DNA of 64,000 nucleotides from Campylobacter lari subsp. lari (GTDB lineage Bacteria; Campylobacterota; Campylobacteria; Campylobacterales; Campylobacteraceae): NCBI RefSeq assembly GCF_013372185.1, contig NZ_CP053830.1, positions 682,001 to 746,000 of the forward strand, read 5' to 3'. Shown piece by piece: positions 17,454 to 27,193 of this stretch (position 1 is its first letter; each line of letters starts with the position of its first letter). The notes under the pieces were generated by a model. It saw only the letters and a program-made list of their open reading frames with translations, ran no database searches and was not told where the DNA came from. The position numbers and the translations under genes were made by a program.

Positions 17454-18236
17454 ATGATAAAAATTACAGAAAATGAAATGAGTGATTTTATAAAAATAGT
17501 AGAGCAAATAAGTGGAAATAATCTTAATACTAAAAAAGATATTTTATCTATAAAACTGCCTAAATTTTTACAAGAATTAGGTTTAAATAGTCTTAGTGAA
17601 TTAAATGAAAAAGTACAGCTTCAAAGAAATTTAAAACAAGAAACTATGGATTTTATCACAGTTTGTGAGACTTATTTTTTTAGAGAGTTAGAACAATTAA
17701 AAGATGTAATTTATTATATAAAATCTCTTGATAGGCCTATAAATGTGCTTTGTGCTCCATGCTCAAGTGGTGAAGAAGTGTATTCTTTAGCTATTTTAGC
17801 AAGTGAGAATTTTGTTAAAGGTATGAATATAGTTGGTATAGATATCAATAAAAAAATGATAGATAAATGTAATGAAATGTTATATTCAGAGCGCTCGGTA
17901 GCTAGATTAAATACCATGCAAAAAACGCGTTATTTTGATGTAAAAGATAGGATGTATCAGCTTAAAAAAGAAACTTTAGCCTGTAGATGCCGTTTTGAGC
18001 TATGTAATGTTTTTGATGATTCATTATTTAAGCTTGGAAAATTTGATGTGATTTTTTCAAGAAATATGATGATATATTTTGATCAAGATTTTAAAATAAA
18101 ATTAATGGAGCGTTTTTATAGGGTATTGAATAGAGAGGGCAGAATATATCCAGGAAAATCAGATCTTGTACCTGAAACAGCTTATTTTGAAAAGAATTTT
18201 AGTGCGGGCGGGGTTTATTATTCTAAGGTGGATTAA
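17454..18236 (+). CDS. cheR: Chemotaxis protein methyltransferase CheR
   Basis: CheR methylates receptor glutamates using SAM. The 260 residues comprise the N-terminal helical domain and the Rossmann domain with CETYFFRE, VLCAPCSSGEEVYSLA (SAM motif), FDVIFSRNMMIYF, and a terminal YPGKSDLVPE. The loop usually written TNET is VCET here. No C-terminal pentapeptide-binding extension is seen. The stop shares TTAA with the convergent MFS gene. Confidence 0.94.
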   Translation: MIKITENEMSDFIKIVEQISGNNLNTKKDILSIKLPKFLQELGLNSLSELNEKVQLQRNLKQETMDFITVCETYFFRELEQLKDVIYYIKSLDRPINVLCAPCSSGEEVYSLAILASENFVKGMNIVGIDINKKMIDKCNEMLYSERSVARLNTMQKTRYFDVKDRMYQLKKETLACRCRFELCNVFDDSLFKLGKFDVIFSRNMMIYFDQDFKIKLMERFYRVLNREGRIYPGKSDLVPETAYFEKNFSAGGVYYSKVD

Positions 18237-19426
18237 TTATATTTTTTATTAAACCACCACCAATAAATTGCTGCAAAGATAAAACATACTCCTAAACCAA
18301 AAGTAAAATGGCTTAATTTTAAGCCATGAAATTCAAATAAATACCCAGTAGAAAAAACTATAATAGCGCTAAAACTTAAATATACCATATCATTATAGGC
18401 AATCACTCTACCATAGTATCTTTTATCACAATCATTTTGTAAAAGTGTGTAAGTATAGCTCCATAAAGATGAAGTACAAAAACCTGCCATTACTAAGCCT
18501 ATAAAGGCAAGATAAAAGTTAAATTGCAAGCAAGCCCACATCATTATACCCACACCTTGTGCTAAGTATAAATATACTAAAGTGTTTTTGTTAATATAGG
18601 GACTAAGTACATAAGGACCTATGAGTAAAGATATGGCTCTTATAGCATTAGAAAGTCCTATAGCTAAAGGTATGGAAATAACTTTTGCATATTCATATTC
18701 AGCTAAAAGTGTAATTAAAACATCATAAGCAGTTATTCCTACAACCCCATGAAGCAAAATCAAATGAATGATTTTTTTATTATTAAATACATAGTTTAAA
18801 CCTTCTTTTATTAGTATAAAAGGATTATTTTGCGTAGTATTTTTCTCATCGGGTAAAATTAAAGTTTTGAGTATAAGCATGGCACAAAATAGCATTAAAG
18901 TATCAGCTATAAAGGCTGGTTTTGCTCCAAAAAGATCTATAAAAAGCCCCGCTGCACCCATACCCAAAGCATATGATACAGCCCATATAATGCTATGAAG
19001 TTCATTGCCTAGTTTTAGTTCTTGTGGGGTTAAAATTTTAGGTAAAACTGACATTTCTGTTTGAAAATATATACTAGCAACACCCATGCGAACAAAAGTT
19101 AAAAAGTATAAAAACCAAAGCATAGCTAAAGAATTTATAAAAATTAACATAAAAATAGAAATCATTTCAATACCAATCATTGTAAGTAATAAATTTTTGG
19201 GTTTAAATCTATCTACTATTATTCCATTTATAGGTGCAAGTATAATAGAAGGTAAAAAAACAAAAATAGCTGAAAAACCTATGATATTTGCAGAGGCATT
19301 TAATTCTTTTGTCAAAAGAGTAAAAACACCTACTTGAGAAAACCACGCGCCAAAATAACTTATAAATTGTACCATTGCTAAAAGACGAAAGGTTTTATTG
19401 TTTTTAAGTAAAGACCTATAAGTCAT
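18233..19426 (-). CDS. MFS transporter (EntS-like exporter family)
   Basis: 397 residues with about 12 membrane helices. The start (MTYRSLLKNNKTFRLLAMVQFISYFGAWFSQVGVFTL) and IVDRFKPKNLL between helices 2 and 3 match the MFS_3/EntS-type exporters. The substrate is unknown. In C. jejuni the matching gene (Cj0461c, from memory) also lies divergent to the mqnC homologue, so this pairing is old. Confidence 0.8.
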   Translation of the reverse strand: MTYRSLLKNNKTFRLLAMVQFISYFGAWFSQVGVFTLLTKELNASANIIGFSAIFVFLPSIILAPINGIIVDRFKPKNLLLTMIGIEMISIFMLIFINSLAMLWFLYFLTFVRMGVASIYFQTEMSVLPKILTPQELKLGNELHSIIWAVSYALGMGAAGLFIDLFGAKPAFIADTLMLFCAMLILKTLILPDEKNTTQNNPFILIKEGLNYVFNNKKIIHLILLHGVVGITAYDVLITLLAEYEYAKVISIPLAIGLSNAIRAISLLIGPYVLSPYINKNTLVYLYLAQGVGIMMWACLQFNFYLAFIGLVMAGFCTSSLWSYTYTLLQNDCDKRYYGRVIAYNDMVYLSFSAIIVFSTGYLFEFHGLKLSHFTFGLGVCFIFAAIYWWWFNKKYN

Positions 19427-19461
19427 GAATATCCTATGAATATATGAAATTAAAGGGCTTG

Positions 19462-19467
19462 ATTATA
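19462..19467 (-). promoter_or_regulatory. -10 box of the MFS gene
   Basis: The minus strand reads AAAGGATATAATC, a perfect TATAAT 36 bases before the start codon. Confidence 0.55.
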
Positions 19468-19498
19468 TCCTTTTTAAAATTATTTTACATTTAAATGT

Positions 19499-19504
19499 TA
19501 TAAT
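19499..19504 (+). promoter_or_regulatory. -10 box of mqnC
   Basis: Perfect extended -10 TGTTATAAT (19496-19504), 29 bases before the mqnC ATG; ribosome site AAAAGG at 19521-19526. Confidence 0.65.
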
Positions 19505-19532
19505 AATTCTTTTTTATAAAAAAAGGTTAATA

Positions 19533-20579
19533 ATGGATAGACTAAGTAAAAAAGAAGCATTAAATTTGCTCCAAAATACACCTTTATATGAACTAGGTGC
19601 AATGGCATATGAGAAAAAATTAGAGCTTCACCCTGAAAAAATTACAACTTTCGTGGTAGATAGAAATATAAATTATACAAATATTTGTTGTATTGATTGT
19701 GATTTTTGTGCTTTTTGCAGAAAAGAAAAAGATGATGATTCTTATATTTTAAAATACGAAGAAATAGGGCAAAAAATAGAAGAATTACAAGCCATTGGAG
19801 GCACTCAAATTTTATTTCAAGGTGGGGTGCATCCAAAACTTAAAATAAAATGGTATGAAGACTTACTTTCATATATAAAAACTAACTATCCAACTATCAC
19901 TGTGCATGGTTTTTCAGCAGTAGAGATAGCTTATATAGCAAAAGTTTCTAAAATTTCCATAGAAGAGGTTTTAAAAAGATTACAAGCTAGCGGACTTTTT
20001 TCTATACCTGGGGCTGGTGCTGAAGTATTAAGCGATAGGGTAAGAGATATTATAGCACCACACAAATGCGACACAGCTACTTGGCTAAGAGTGCATGAGA
20101 GTGCGCACAATATAGGCATGAAAAGCACTGCTACTATGATGTTTGGCACGGTTGAAAATGATGAAGAAATTATCGAGCATTTTGATCATTTAAGAAAATT
20201 ACAAGATAAAACAAATGGCTTTAGAGCTTTTATTTTGTGGTCATTTCAAAGTGAAAATACTCCTTTGATTAAAAAACATCCTGAAATTATCAAGCAAAGT
20301 TCTAATAGATATTTAAGATTGTTAGCTTTAGCAAGATTGTATTTGGATAATTTTAAAAATTTACAAAGCTCATGGGTGACCCAAGGTTCTTTAATAGGCC
20401 AGCTTGCTTTAAAATTTGGAGCTAATGATTTGGGTTCGACTATGATGGAAGAAAATGTAGTAGCAGCAGCTGGTGCAAAATATAGAATGAATCAAGAGCA
20501 AATGATAGAGCTTATTAAAGATATAGGAGAATTACCTGCTAAGCGCGATACAGCTTATAATATCTTAGAGAGGTTTTGA
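19533..20579 (+). CDS. mqnC: Cyclic dehypoxanthine futalosine synthase MqnC
   Basis: A radical SAM enzyme of the futalosine route to menaquinone, cyclising dehypoxanthine futalosine. The cluster motif is in NICCIDCDFCAFCR, and the DRNINYTN lead-in is typical. Further MqnC signs are SIPGAGAEVLSDRVR, TATMMFGTVENDEE and FILWSFQSENTPL. The related MqnE would differ in these segments. At 348 residues it is full length. Menaquinone is the only quinone in Campylobacter respiration and receives the electrons from HydABC. The next gene overlaps its stop. Confidence 0.88.
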   Translation: MDRLSKKEALNLLQNTPLYELGAMAYEKKLELHPEKITTFVVDRNINYTNICCIDCDFCAFCRKEKDDDSYILKYEEIGQKIEELQAIGGTQILFQGGVHPKLKIKWYEDLLSYIKTNYPTITVHGFSAVEIAYIAKVSKISIEEVLKRLQASGLFSIPGAGAEVLSDRVRDIIAPHKCDTATWLRVHESAHNIGMKSTATMMFGTVENDEEIIEHFDHLRKLQDKTNGFRAFILWSFQSENTPLIKKHPEIIKQSSNRYLRLLALARLYLDNFKNLQSSWVTQGSLIGQLALKFGANDLGSTMMEENVVAAAGAKYRMNQEQMIELIKDIGELPAKRDTAYNILERF

Positions 20580-21799
20580 TGTTAAATTTAGACTTTAATA
20601 ATACTAAAATAGACATAATATATGAGAATGAAAACGAGCTTCCTGTGGTATTTTTTAAGCTCATTTTCAAAAATAGTGGAAAAATAGCAGAAAAACACAA
20701 TAGAGGTTGTGCAAGTATGCTTGCTAGACTTTTAAATGAAGGAAGCAATGATGAGTTTTTTAAGAGCTTAGAATACCGTGCTATAGAGCTTTATGCTAAG
20801 GCTAGTTTTGAGCATTTTCAAATTAATATAAAATGTTTAAAAGAACATTTTGATTTTGCTTTAGAAAAATTACAAGAATTATTTTTAAATGTGCGTTTTG
20901 ATGAAAAAATCTTACAAAGATTAAAAACTTTAGCTTTGGGTGAGCTTGCAAGTTTAAATACTGATTATGATTATCAAGCAAAAAGACTTTTGAATAAGAA
21001 TGTTTTTATAGATGAAATTTTTGCTAGTGGTCTTGATGGGACTAAAGAAAGCATAGAAAAGATTAGTTTAAAAGAATTGCACGATTTTATGAGTGAAAAT
21101 TTAGTACTTGATAATGCTTTATTTGTTTTTGGCGGAGATATTAAAGAAGATGAAGTGAAGGTTAAGACAGAAAAAATTTGCCAAATTTTAAAAAGAAATA
21201 TCCCAAATCAAAACAAAAGCTACAAACTTATTGATGAGAATATAGAAGTAAGTGAACAAAAAAGCACCGAGCAAGCTTATATATACTTTTGCTCCCCATT
21301 TAATATACAAATTAACGATGAGAAAATGTATTTAGCTAAACTTGCTTTATTTATCTTGGGTCAAGGTGGTTTTGGTTCGCGTTTGATGGAAGAAGTGCGT
21401 GTAAAAAGAGGCTTGGCATATTCAGTATATGCTATGCTTGATGTAAATTTAAATTATAGTAGAGTTTTTGGGTATTTGCAAACTAAAAATGAAAGTTCTA
21501 ATGAGGCTAAAGCTTTAGTTAAAGAAGTTTTTAAAAACTTTGTCCAAAATGGAGTAAATGATAAAGAATTTCAACTAGCTAAACAATTTTTAGTAGGTTC
21601 TATGCCTTTAAGATATGAAAGCTTGGCCAAAAGACTAGATATAATGCTAAATGAATATTTACATGGTTTAAAACTTGGAAATTTAAAAGAAGAAATGCAA
21701 AAGATTAAAAACACTAATTTAGATGAGTTAAATGACTTTATCAAAGCACATAGTGAAATTACCAAAGTGAGTTTTGCAAGCATAGAAAATGAAAGTTGA
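20579..21799 (+). CDS. M16-peptidase-like protein lacking the HxxEH zinc motif
   Basis: 406 residues in the two-lobed M16B fold. In true processing peptidases the first lobe carries HxxEH; here the aligned stretch (about residues 42-56) reads RGCASMLARLLNEG, so neither histidine nor the catalytic glutamate is present. The second lobe keeps the typical GGFGSRLMEEVRVKRGLAYSVYA with the conserved R and Y. It may be an inactive partner of a catalytic M16 subunit. I start at the ATG at 20579, eight bases after GAGAGG, rather than at the TTG three bases upstream. It overlaps the mqnC stop and ends inside recG. Confidence 0.82.
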   Translation: MLNLDFNNTKIDIIYENENELPVVFFKLIFKNSGKIAEKHNRGCASMLARLLNEGSNDEFFKSLEYRAIELYAKASFEHFQINIKCLKEHFDFALEKLQELFLNVRFDEKILQRLKTLALGELASLNTDYDYQAKRLLNKNVFIDEIFASGLDGTKESIEKISLKELHDFMSENLVLDNALFVFGGDIKEDEVKVKTEKICQILKRNIPNQNKSYKLIDENIEVSEQKSTEQAYIYFCSPFNIQINDEKMYLAKLALFILGQGGFGSRLMEEVRVKRGLAYSVYAMLDVNLNYSRVFGYLQTKNESSNEAKALVKEVFKNFVQNGVNDKEFQLAKQFLVGSMPLRYESLAKRLDIMLNEYLHGLKLGNLKEEMQKIKNTNLDELNDFIKAHSEITKVSFASIENES

Positions 21800-23612
21800 A
21801 GAAAAGGATTTAAAACTACTTCATACTTTAGGAGTTAAAAATTGTATCGATTTGGCTTTGATTTTACCTAAAAAATTTGATGATTTTAGAATTTCAAAGT
21901 TTCCAAAAGATACATTTTGTACCCAAAATGTAAAAATTATCAGCACGCAAAATCATCACTCTCAGCTTTTTATGCTTTGTGAATGTTTAGAATGGGGTAT
22001 AAAAGCAAATATAGTAATTTTTCATCCTAATAAATGGCATTTTAAAATTTTTAAGCATAATGCTTTAGTTTGTATCTATGCAAAGATGAATTTTTTTAAT
22101 GGAATTTGGCAGTTTATAAACCCAAAAATAGTAAAAAATATAGGTCAAATAGTCCCTAAATACCAAATTAGCTCTATTAAAGATGAAAGTATAAAAAAAC
22201 TTATCATAAAATATGTCAATGAAGCTAATTTAAAAGCGCTAAATTTAGAACAAAAATATATTAATTTGCTTTTGAATTTACATAATTATGATGATTTAAT
22301 TCTTTATGAAAATTTTAATGTTATAGTTAAAGACTTAAAATATATAGAAATTTTTAATCATTTAAGGCGTTTAAAGGGTAAAAAAATATCACAAAATGCT
22401 TATAAAATAGAACTTTTTGATATAAGCTCTTGGCTTAAGGGTTTAGAATTTAACCCTACAAATGATCAGCTTTTAGCGATAGAAGATATTAAAAAAGATT
22501 TGCAAAATAAAGTCGCTAAAAGGCGTGTGGTAATGGGCGATGTGGGTTGTGGCAAGACTTTGGTTATACTTGCTGCAAGTTTGCTTGTATATCCTAAAAA
22601 GGCTATTTTAATGGCTCCAACTAGTATATTAGCAGAGCAAATTTATCATGAGGCTAAGAGACTTTTGCCTGATTTTGTTAATGTATTGCTTTTAAAAGGT
22701 GGTAAAAAAGATAAAGATTTAGCAAAATCAAAAGAACAAGCTCATTTTATTATAGGTACACATGCGCTCATTCATCAAGAAGAATTTGAAGCAGTTTTAG
22801 TGATGATAGATGAGCAACACCGTTTTGGTTCTAATCAAAGACAAAAAATAAGCGAGCTTAGCAAAAACTCTCAATATGCTCCACATATCGTGCAATTTTC
22901 TGCTACACCTATACCAAGAACTTTATCTATGATACAAAGTGAGCTTGTAAATTTTAGTTTTATTAAACAAATACCCTTTAAAAAAGACATTAAAACTTTT
23001 TGCATACAAGATAAAGATTTTAAAGTTTTGCTTAAAAAAATCGATGGTGAACTTGCTAAAAATCATCAGGTGATCATCATTTATCCTTTGGTAAATGAAA
23101 GTGAAAATATAGATTATTTATCACTAGAGCAAGCACAAGGATATTGGGTAAACAAATACAAAAATGTTTATGTAACCCATGGAAAAGATAAAAATAAAGA
23201 TCAAATTTTGCAAGAATTTAGAGAAAAAGGCACGATTTTACTTTCTACGACTGTGGTTGAAGTGGGGATTTCTTTACCAAGACTAAGCGTGATTGTTATT
23301 GTTGGGGCTGAAAGACTTGGGCTTGCTACCTTGCATCAACTTAGAGGCAGAGTAGGTAGAGTGGGGCTTGAGAGTTTTTGTTATTTATATACTAAACAAA
23401 AAGAAATTCCAAGTCGTTTGCTTGAATTTGCTAAAACTTTAGATGGATTTAAAATAGCTGAACTTGATTTAAAAAATAGGCTAAGTGGTGATTTACTAGA
23501 TGGTAGAGTGCAACATGGTAATCATTTTAAATTTTTTGACTTTGCAGATGATGAAGAGTTAGTTTTAAAAGCAAAAGAAAGTATCAAAAATATGGAAAGA
23601 GAAAATGGATAA
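21789..23612 (+). CDS. recG: ATP-dependent DNA helicase RecG
   Basis: RecG remodels stalled forks and Holliday junctions. The 607 residues include a reduced N-terminal wedge region, Walker A GDVGCGKT, the DEQHRFG box (II), FSATPIPRTL (III), STTVVEVGISLP (V) and HQLRGRVGR (VI). It is shorter than E. coli RecG (693), as in other campylobacters, with the loss in the N-terminal third. It overlaps both neighbours. Confidence 0.93.
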   Translation: MKVEEKDLKLLHTLGVKNCIDLALILPKKFDDFRISKFPKDTFCTQNVKIISTQNHHSQLFMLCECLEWGIKANIVIFHPNKWHFKIFKHNALVCIYAKMNFFNGIWQFINPKIVKNIGQIVPKYQISSIKDESIKKLIIKYVNEANLKALNLEQKYINLLLNLHNYDDLILYENFNVIVKDLKYIEIFNHLRRLKGKKISQNAYKIELFDISSWLKGLEFNPTNDQLLAIEDIKKDLQNKVAKRRVVMGDVGCGKTLVILAASLLVYPKKAILMAPTSILAEQIYHEAKRLLPDFVNVLLLKGGKKDKDLAKSKEQAHFIIGTHALIHQEEFEAVLVMIDEQHRFGSNQRQKISELSKNSQYAPHIVQFSATPIPRTLSMIQSELVNFSFIKQIPFKKDIKTFCIQDKDFKVLLKKIDGELAKNHQVIIIYPLVNESENIDYLSLEQAQGYWVNKYKNVYVTHGKDKNKDQILQEFREKGTILLSTTVVEVGISLPRLSVIVIVGAERLGLATLHQLRGRVGRVGLESFCYLYTKQKEIPSRLLEFAKTLDGFKIAELDLKNRLSGDLLDGRVQHGNHFKFFDFADDEELVLKAKESIKNMERENG

Positions 23613-24207
23613 ATACTTTGAAATTTTAATTTCTAAAGGCAAGAAAAAACACTTTAATAAAGGGAATATTTTATTTTTTCAAGGTGAAAAAGCAAATAAA
23701 ATTTATATTTTATTAAGTGGAAAAGTGCGTATATATAAGGTGAATGCAAAAGGTTTTGAACTAACACTTCATACTTTAACTCCGGTAAACTTTATAGCTG
23801 AAATGCCTGTGTTTGAAGGCATTAATTACCCAGCTAATGCAATTTGTGAGCAAGATTGCGAAATTTGCGTTTTTGATTTTGATGAATTTAAAAAATTATG
23901 CTTGGAAAATGGGGAATTTAGTTTTTTACTTCTGACTTCTTTAATCGGTAAAATTCGAATTTTAGAAAATTTCATCAGACAAAAATCTTTGGATTTAAAG
24001 TCAAGATTGGTTAGTTTTTTGCTAGAAAATGAAGAAAAATTGCAAAATTTAAAACAAAAAGAAATCGCTGTGATTTTAAATTTACCTCCAGAATCTTTGT
24101 CGCGTTTTTTAAAAGAATTAAAACAAAATGAGCTTATTTGTACAAATAAAGGTAAAATAGTAATTTTAAATAAAGAAAAAATGCAAAATTTAATTAAGTC
24201 TTTTTAA
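23605..24207 (+). CDS. nssR: Crp/Fnr-family regulator, NssR-like by position
   Basis: 200 residues: a cyclic-nucleotide-binding-type barrel (residues about 15-110), a long dimer helix, and a C-terminal helix-turn-helix (KEIAVILNLPPESLSRFLKELK). No N-terminal Fnr-type cysteine cluster is present. In C. jejuni the gene between recG and the amino-acid permeases is nssR, which switches on the globins Cgb and Ctb under nitrosative stress; there ctb lies between recG and nssR. Here ctb is missing and this gene overlaps recG by eight bases. NssR is thus a positional guess; targets and signal are unknown. Confidence 0.65.
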   Translation: MDKYFEILISKGKKKHFNKGNILFFQGEKANKIYILLSGKVRIYKVNAKGFELTLHTLTPVNFIAEMPVFEGINYPANAICEQDCEICVFDFDEFKKLCLENGEFSFLLLTSLIGKIRILENFIRQKSLDLKSRLVSFLLENEEKLQNLKQKEIAVILNLPPESLSRFLKELKQNELICTNKGKIVILNKEKMQNLIKSF

Positions 24208-24218
24208 GTCTTATTTGT

Positions 24219-24224
24219 TACAAT
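24219..24224 (+). promoter_or_regulatory. -10 box of the ABC transporter operon
   Basis: TACAAT preceded by TTTGT, 27 bases before the ATG at 24251. A transcript starting near 24231 would leave no usable leader for the ATG at 24239, which supports the later start. Confidence 0.45.
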
Positions 24225-24250
24225 ATTGTATTTAAAGTATGGAAGGTTTT

Positions 24251-24898
24251 ATGGATTTTGATTTTTTAATCAAGTTTAGCCCTATGTTTATACAAGCTTC
24301 TTGGCTTACTTTAAAACTTGCTATTTATGGAGTATTTTTTTCATTTTTAGTGGGTTTATTTTGTATGGGAGTAAGTTATTTTAAATTTTCTTTTTTAAAT
24401 ACAATCTGTAAAATTTACATAGAATTTTCAAGAAACACACCTTTATTAATCCAACTTTTCTTTTTATATTATGCTTTGCCTGAGTTTGGGATACACCTTA
24501 GCTCTTTTGCTTGTGCTGTGATAGGACTTAGCTTTTTAGGCGGTTCTTATATGGCTGAGAGCTTAAGAGCAGGCATGGAAGCAGTGAAAAAACAACAATA
24601 CGAGTCAGGACTTTCTTTGGGTTTGAGTAAATGGCAAAATTTCCGTTATATTATCATGCCTCAAGCCTTGGGTATAGCTATGCCAAGCATTAGTGCAAAT
24701 ATCATTTTTTTACTTAAAGAAACATCGGTTGTAAGTATTATCGCTTTAGCAGATTTAGTGTATGTAGCTAAGGATCTTATAGGACTTTATTATAAAAGCA
24801 ATGAAGCTTTATTTGCTTTGGTGCTTTGTTATTTGATCTTGATTTTACCTTTATCTTTAGTGTTAAACCGTATAGAAAAAAGGTTAAATTATGTTTGA
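24251..24898 (+). CDS. paqP: Polar amino-acid ABC transporter permease (PaqP-like)
   Basis: A His/Glu/Gln/Arg-type permease with about five membrane helices. The coupling loop [28 protein letters not shown] has the EAA pattern, followed by ALGIAMPSISANII. I start at the second ATG (24251; MDFDFLIKFS) because GGAAGG (24241-24246) lies just upstream; the first ATG (24239) would add four residues. C. jejuni PaqP/PaqQ (Cj0467/Cj0468) have been tied to glutamine uptake. Overlaps the next permease by eight bases. Confidence 0.82.
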   Translation: MDFDFLIKFSPMFIQASWLTLKLAIYGVFFSFLVGLFCMGVSYFKFSFLNTICKIYIEFSRNTPLLIQLFFLYYALPEFGIHLSSFACAVIGLSFLGGSYMAESLRAGMEAVKKQQYESGLSLGLSKWQNFRYIIMPQALGIAMPSISANIIFLLKETSVVSIIALADLVYVAKDLIGLYYKSNEALFALVLCYLILILPLSLVLNRIEKRLNYV

Positions 24899-25550
24899 AA
24901 TTTTAAATCAAGATACCTTTTTTAGACTAGCACAAGGTTTAAAGGTTACTTTAGAGCTTTCGTTAATTAGTGTTTTGATTTCACTCATAGGAGGAGTATT
25001 TTTTGGAATTTTAATGCATTCTAAAAATAAAATCCTTTATGTTTTTTGTCGTTTTATGCTTGAGTTTGTGCGTATTATGCCTTTGATTGTTTGGCTTTTT
25101 ATAGTGCATTTTGGTTTAGCAAAATGGTTTGGATGGCATTTGAGTGCTTTGGGTTCAAGTATTATTGTTTTTAGTATTTGGGGTGTGTTTGAGATGATGG
25201 ATTTAGTTAGATCATCTTTGGCAAGCATACCAAAACACCAATATGAATCAGGACTTTCACTAGGCTTTAATAAATTACAAGTTTATCTTTTTATCATCAT
25301 TCCTTTATCTTTAAGAAGATTGTTACCAATGAGTATTAATCTTTTTACAAGAATTATTAAAAGCACTTCAGTGATTTATCTAATCGGCGGTATAGAGCTT
25401 ATTAAAGTAGGTCAACAAGTGATTGAGCTAAATTTATTTCAAAATTCTTACGCAGCTTTTGTGATTTATGGTTTGATTTTATTGATTTATTTTATACTTT
25501 GTTATCCTTTGTCGGTATATTCAAAGTTTTTAGAGAAAAAATGGAGCTAA
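24891..25550 (+). CDS. paqQ: Polar amino-acid ABC transporter permease (PaqQ-like)
   Basis: 219 residues, related to its upstream neighbour, with which it would form the heterodimeric channel. The coupling loop is [26 protein letters not shown], and the segment [26 protein letters not shown] follows. The ATPase gene starts two bases after it. Confidence 0.82.
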   Translation: MFEILNQDTFFRLAQGLKVTLELSLISVLISLIGGVFFGILMHSKNKILYVFCRFMLEFVRIMPLIVWLFIVHFGLAKWFGWHLSALGSSIIVFSIWGVFEMMDLVRSSLASIPKHQYESGLSLGFNKLQVYLFIIIPLSLRRLLPMSINLFTRIIKSTSVIYLIGGIELIKVGQQVIELNLFQNSYAAFVIYGLILLIYFILCYPLSVYSKFLEKKWS

Positions 25551-25551
25551 T

Positions 25552-26289
25552 ATGAGCATTTTAAAAATACAAAATTTACAAAAATATTATGATAATCATC
25601 ATGTTTTAAAAGATATAAATTTAGAAGTAAATCAAAAAGAAGTAGTGGTTATACTAGGTCCAAGTGGTTGTGGAAAATCTACACTTTTAAGATGTATTAA
25701 TGGTTTAGAAGAAATGGCTGATGGAGCTATTTTTGTAGATGATGAGAAAATTGATAAAAATTATAAAAAATGGACTCAAATTCGCCAAAAAATAGGTATG
25801 GTATTTCAATCTTATGAGCTTTTTGATCATTTAAATGTGGAGCAAAATATACTCTTAGGGCCTTTAAAGGTGCAAAAAAGAAAAAAAGAAGAGGTTTTAG
25901 AAGAAGCAAAATATTGGCTTGATAGAGTAGGGCTTTTGCATAAATTAAAAGCTTATCCTAAAGAGTTAAGTGGTGGACAAAAACAACGCATAGCTATAGT
26001 TAGAAGCCTTTGTATGAATCCTGAAATCATGCTTTTTGATGAAGTTACAGCAGCGCTTGATCCTGAAATTGTGCGTGAGGTTTTAGATGTGATTTTAAAT
26101 TTAGCCAAAGATGGTATGACTATGCTTATAGTTACGCATGAAATGGGTTTTGCAAAAGCTGTTGCTGATAGAATAGTTTTTATGGATGATGGAAAAATAG
26201 TAGAAATTTCAAAGCCTGATGAATTTTTTGAAAATCCAAAAACTGATCGTGCGAAAAAATTTCTCAATTTGTTTGATTTTCATTGTTAA
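25552..26289 (+). CDS. Amino-acid ABC transporter ATP-binding protein
   Basis: 245 residues with all ABC motifs: Walker [11 protein letters not shown] loop [11 protein letters not shown], signature LSGGQKQR, Walker [15 protein letters not shown], and switch His in VTHEMGFA. It is closest to GlnQ-type ATPases. Homologue of Cj0469 by position. It energises the two permeases just upstream. Confidence 0.9.
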   Translation: MSILKIQNLQKYYDNHHVLKDINLEVNQKEVVVILGPSGCGKSTLLRCINGLEEMADGAIFVDDEKIDKNYKKWTQIRQKIGMVFQSYELFDHLNVEQNILLGPLKVQKRKKEEVLEEAKYWLDRVGLLHKLKAYPKELSGGQKQRIAIVRSLCMNPEIMLFDEVTAALDPEIVREVLDVILNLAKDGMTMLIVTHEMGFAKAVADRIVFMDDGKIVEISKPDEFFENPKTDRAKKFLNLFDFHC

Positions 26290-26365
26290 TTTTATTTTAG
26301 AAAAGATTTGTTTAAAAAATTAATATAAGGTTTAAAAATTTAAATTTTAATCACAAGGAAAAAAC

Positions 26366-27193
26366 ATGAAAAAGATTTTTCTTTTATCGTTTTTAATGGC
26401 ACTTTTTTTTAGCGCCTGCTCAAATTCAGGCTCTAATGAAAACTCCATAGAAAAAATCAAACAACAAGGTGTTATCCGCATAGGTGTATTTGGTGATAAA
26501 CCTCCATTTGGCTACTTAGATGTACAAGGGAAAAATCAAGGTTATGATATATATTTTGCAAAACGCATTGCAAAAGAACTTTTAGGAGATGAGTCTAAAG
26601 CACAATTTGTTTTAGTCGAAGCAGCAAATAGGGTTGAATTTTTACAATCAAATAAGGTTGATTTAATTTTAGCTAATTTTACTAAAACTCCAGAAAGAGA
26701 AGCTGTGGTGGATTTTGCACTGCCTTATATGAAAGTTGCTCTTGGGGTAGTAGCTCCTAAAAATTCAGATATTAAAACTATAGATGATTTAAAAAGTAAA
26801 ACTTTGATTTTAAATAAAGGCACAACAGCTGATGCGTATTTTACAAAAAATATGCCAGAAATTAAAACCATTAAATTTGATCAAAACACAGAAACCTTTG
26901 CAGCTTTAATCGGCAAAAGAGGCGATGCGCTAAGTCATGATAATGCATTGCTTTTTGCATGGGCTAAAGAAAATCCAAATTTTGAAGTAGTGATTAAAGA
27001 GCTTGGAAATCATGATGTTATAGCTCCTGCTGTAAAAAAAGGCGATGAAGCTATGCTGAAATTTATCAATGATTTGATTGTAAAATTACAAAATGAGCAG
27101 TTTTTTCACAAAGCTTATGATGAAACCTTAAAGCCATTTTTTAGCGATGATATAAAAGCTGATGATGTGGTAATTGAAGGTGGCAAGATTTAA
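26366..27193 (+). CDS. cjaA: CjaA, lipoprotein amino-acid-binding protein of an ABC transporter
   Basis: 275 residues. A signal peptide ends in a lipobox (FFSAC, Cys near residue 18), so the protein is anchored by lipid. The mature part is a type-3 solute-binding protein (VIRIGVFGDKPPFGY, QGYDIYFAKRIAKELLG, LILANFTKTPER) and ends in DDVVIEGGKI. It follows my memory of C. jejuni CjaA, a cysteine-binding major antigen, nearly throughout. Here it lies 76 bases after a permease/ATPase operon, whereas in C. jejuni it is remote from those genes. cjaB starts at its stop. Confidence 0.9.
   Translation: MKKIFLLSFLMALFFSACSNSGSNENSIEKIKQQGVIRIGVFGDKPPFGYLDVQGKNQGYDIYFAKRIAKELLGDESKAQFVLVEAANRVEFLQSNKVDLILANFTKTPEREAVVDFALPYMKVALGVVAPKNSDIKTIDDLKSKTLILNKGTTADAYFTKNMPEIKTIKFDQNTETFAALIGKRGDALSHDNALLFAWAKENPNFEVVIKELGNHDVIAPAVKKGDEAMLKFINDLIVKLQNEQFFHKAYDETLKPFFSDDIKADDVVIEGGKI

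Noticed and set aside
26333-26350. Palindromic AAAATTTAAATTTT in the gap before cjaA as a regulator site
   Set aside because: Too low in complexity in this A+T-rich genome to distinguish from chance.
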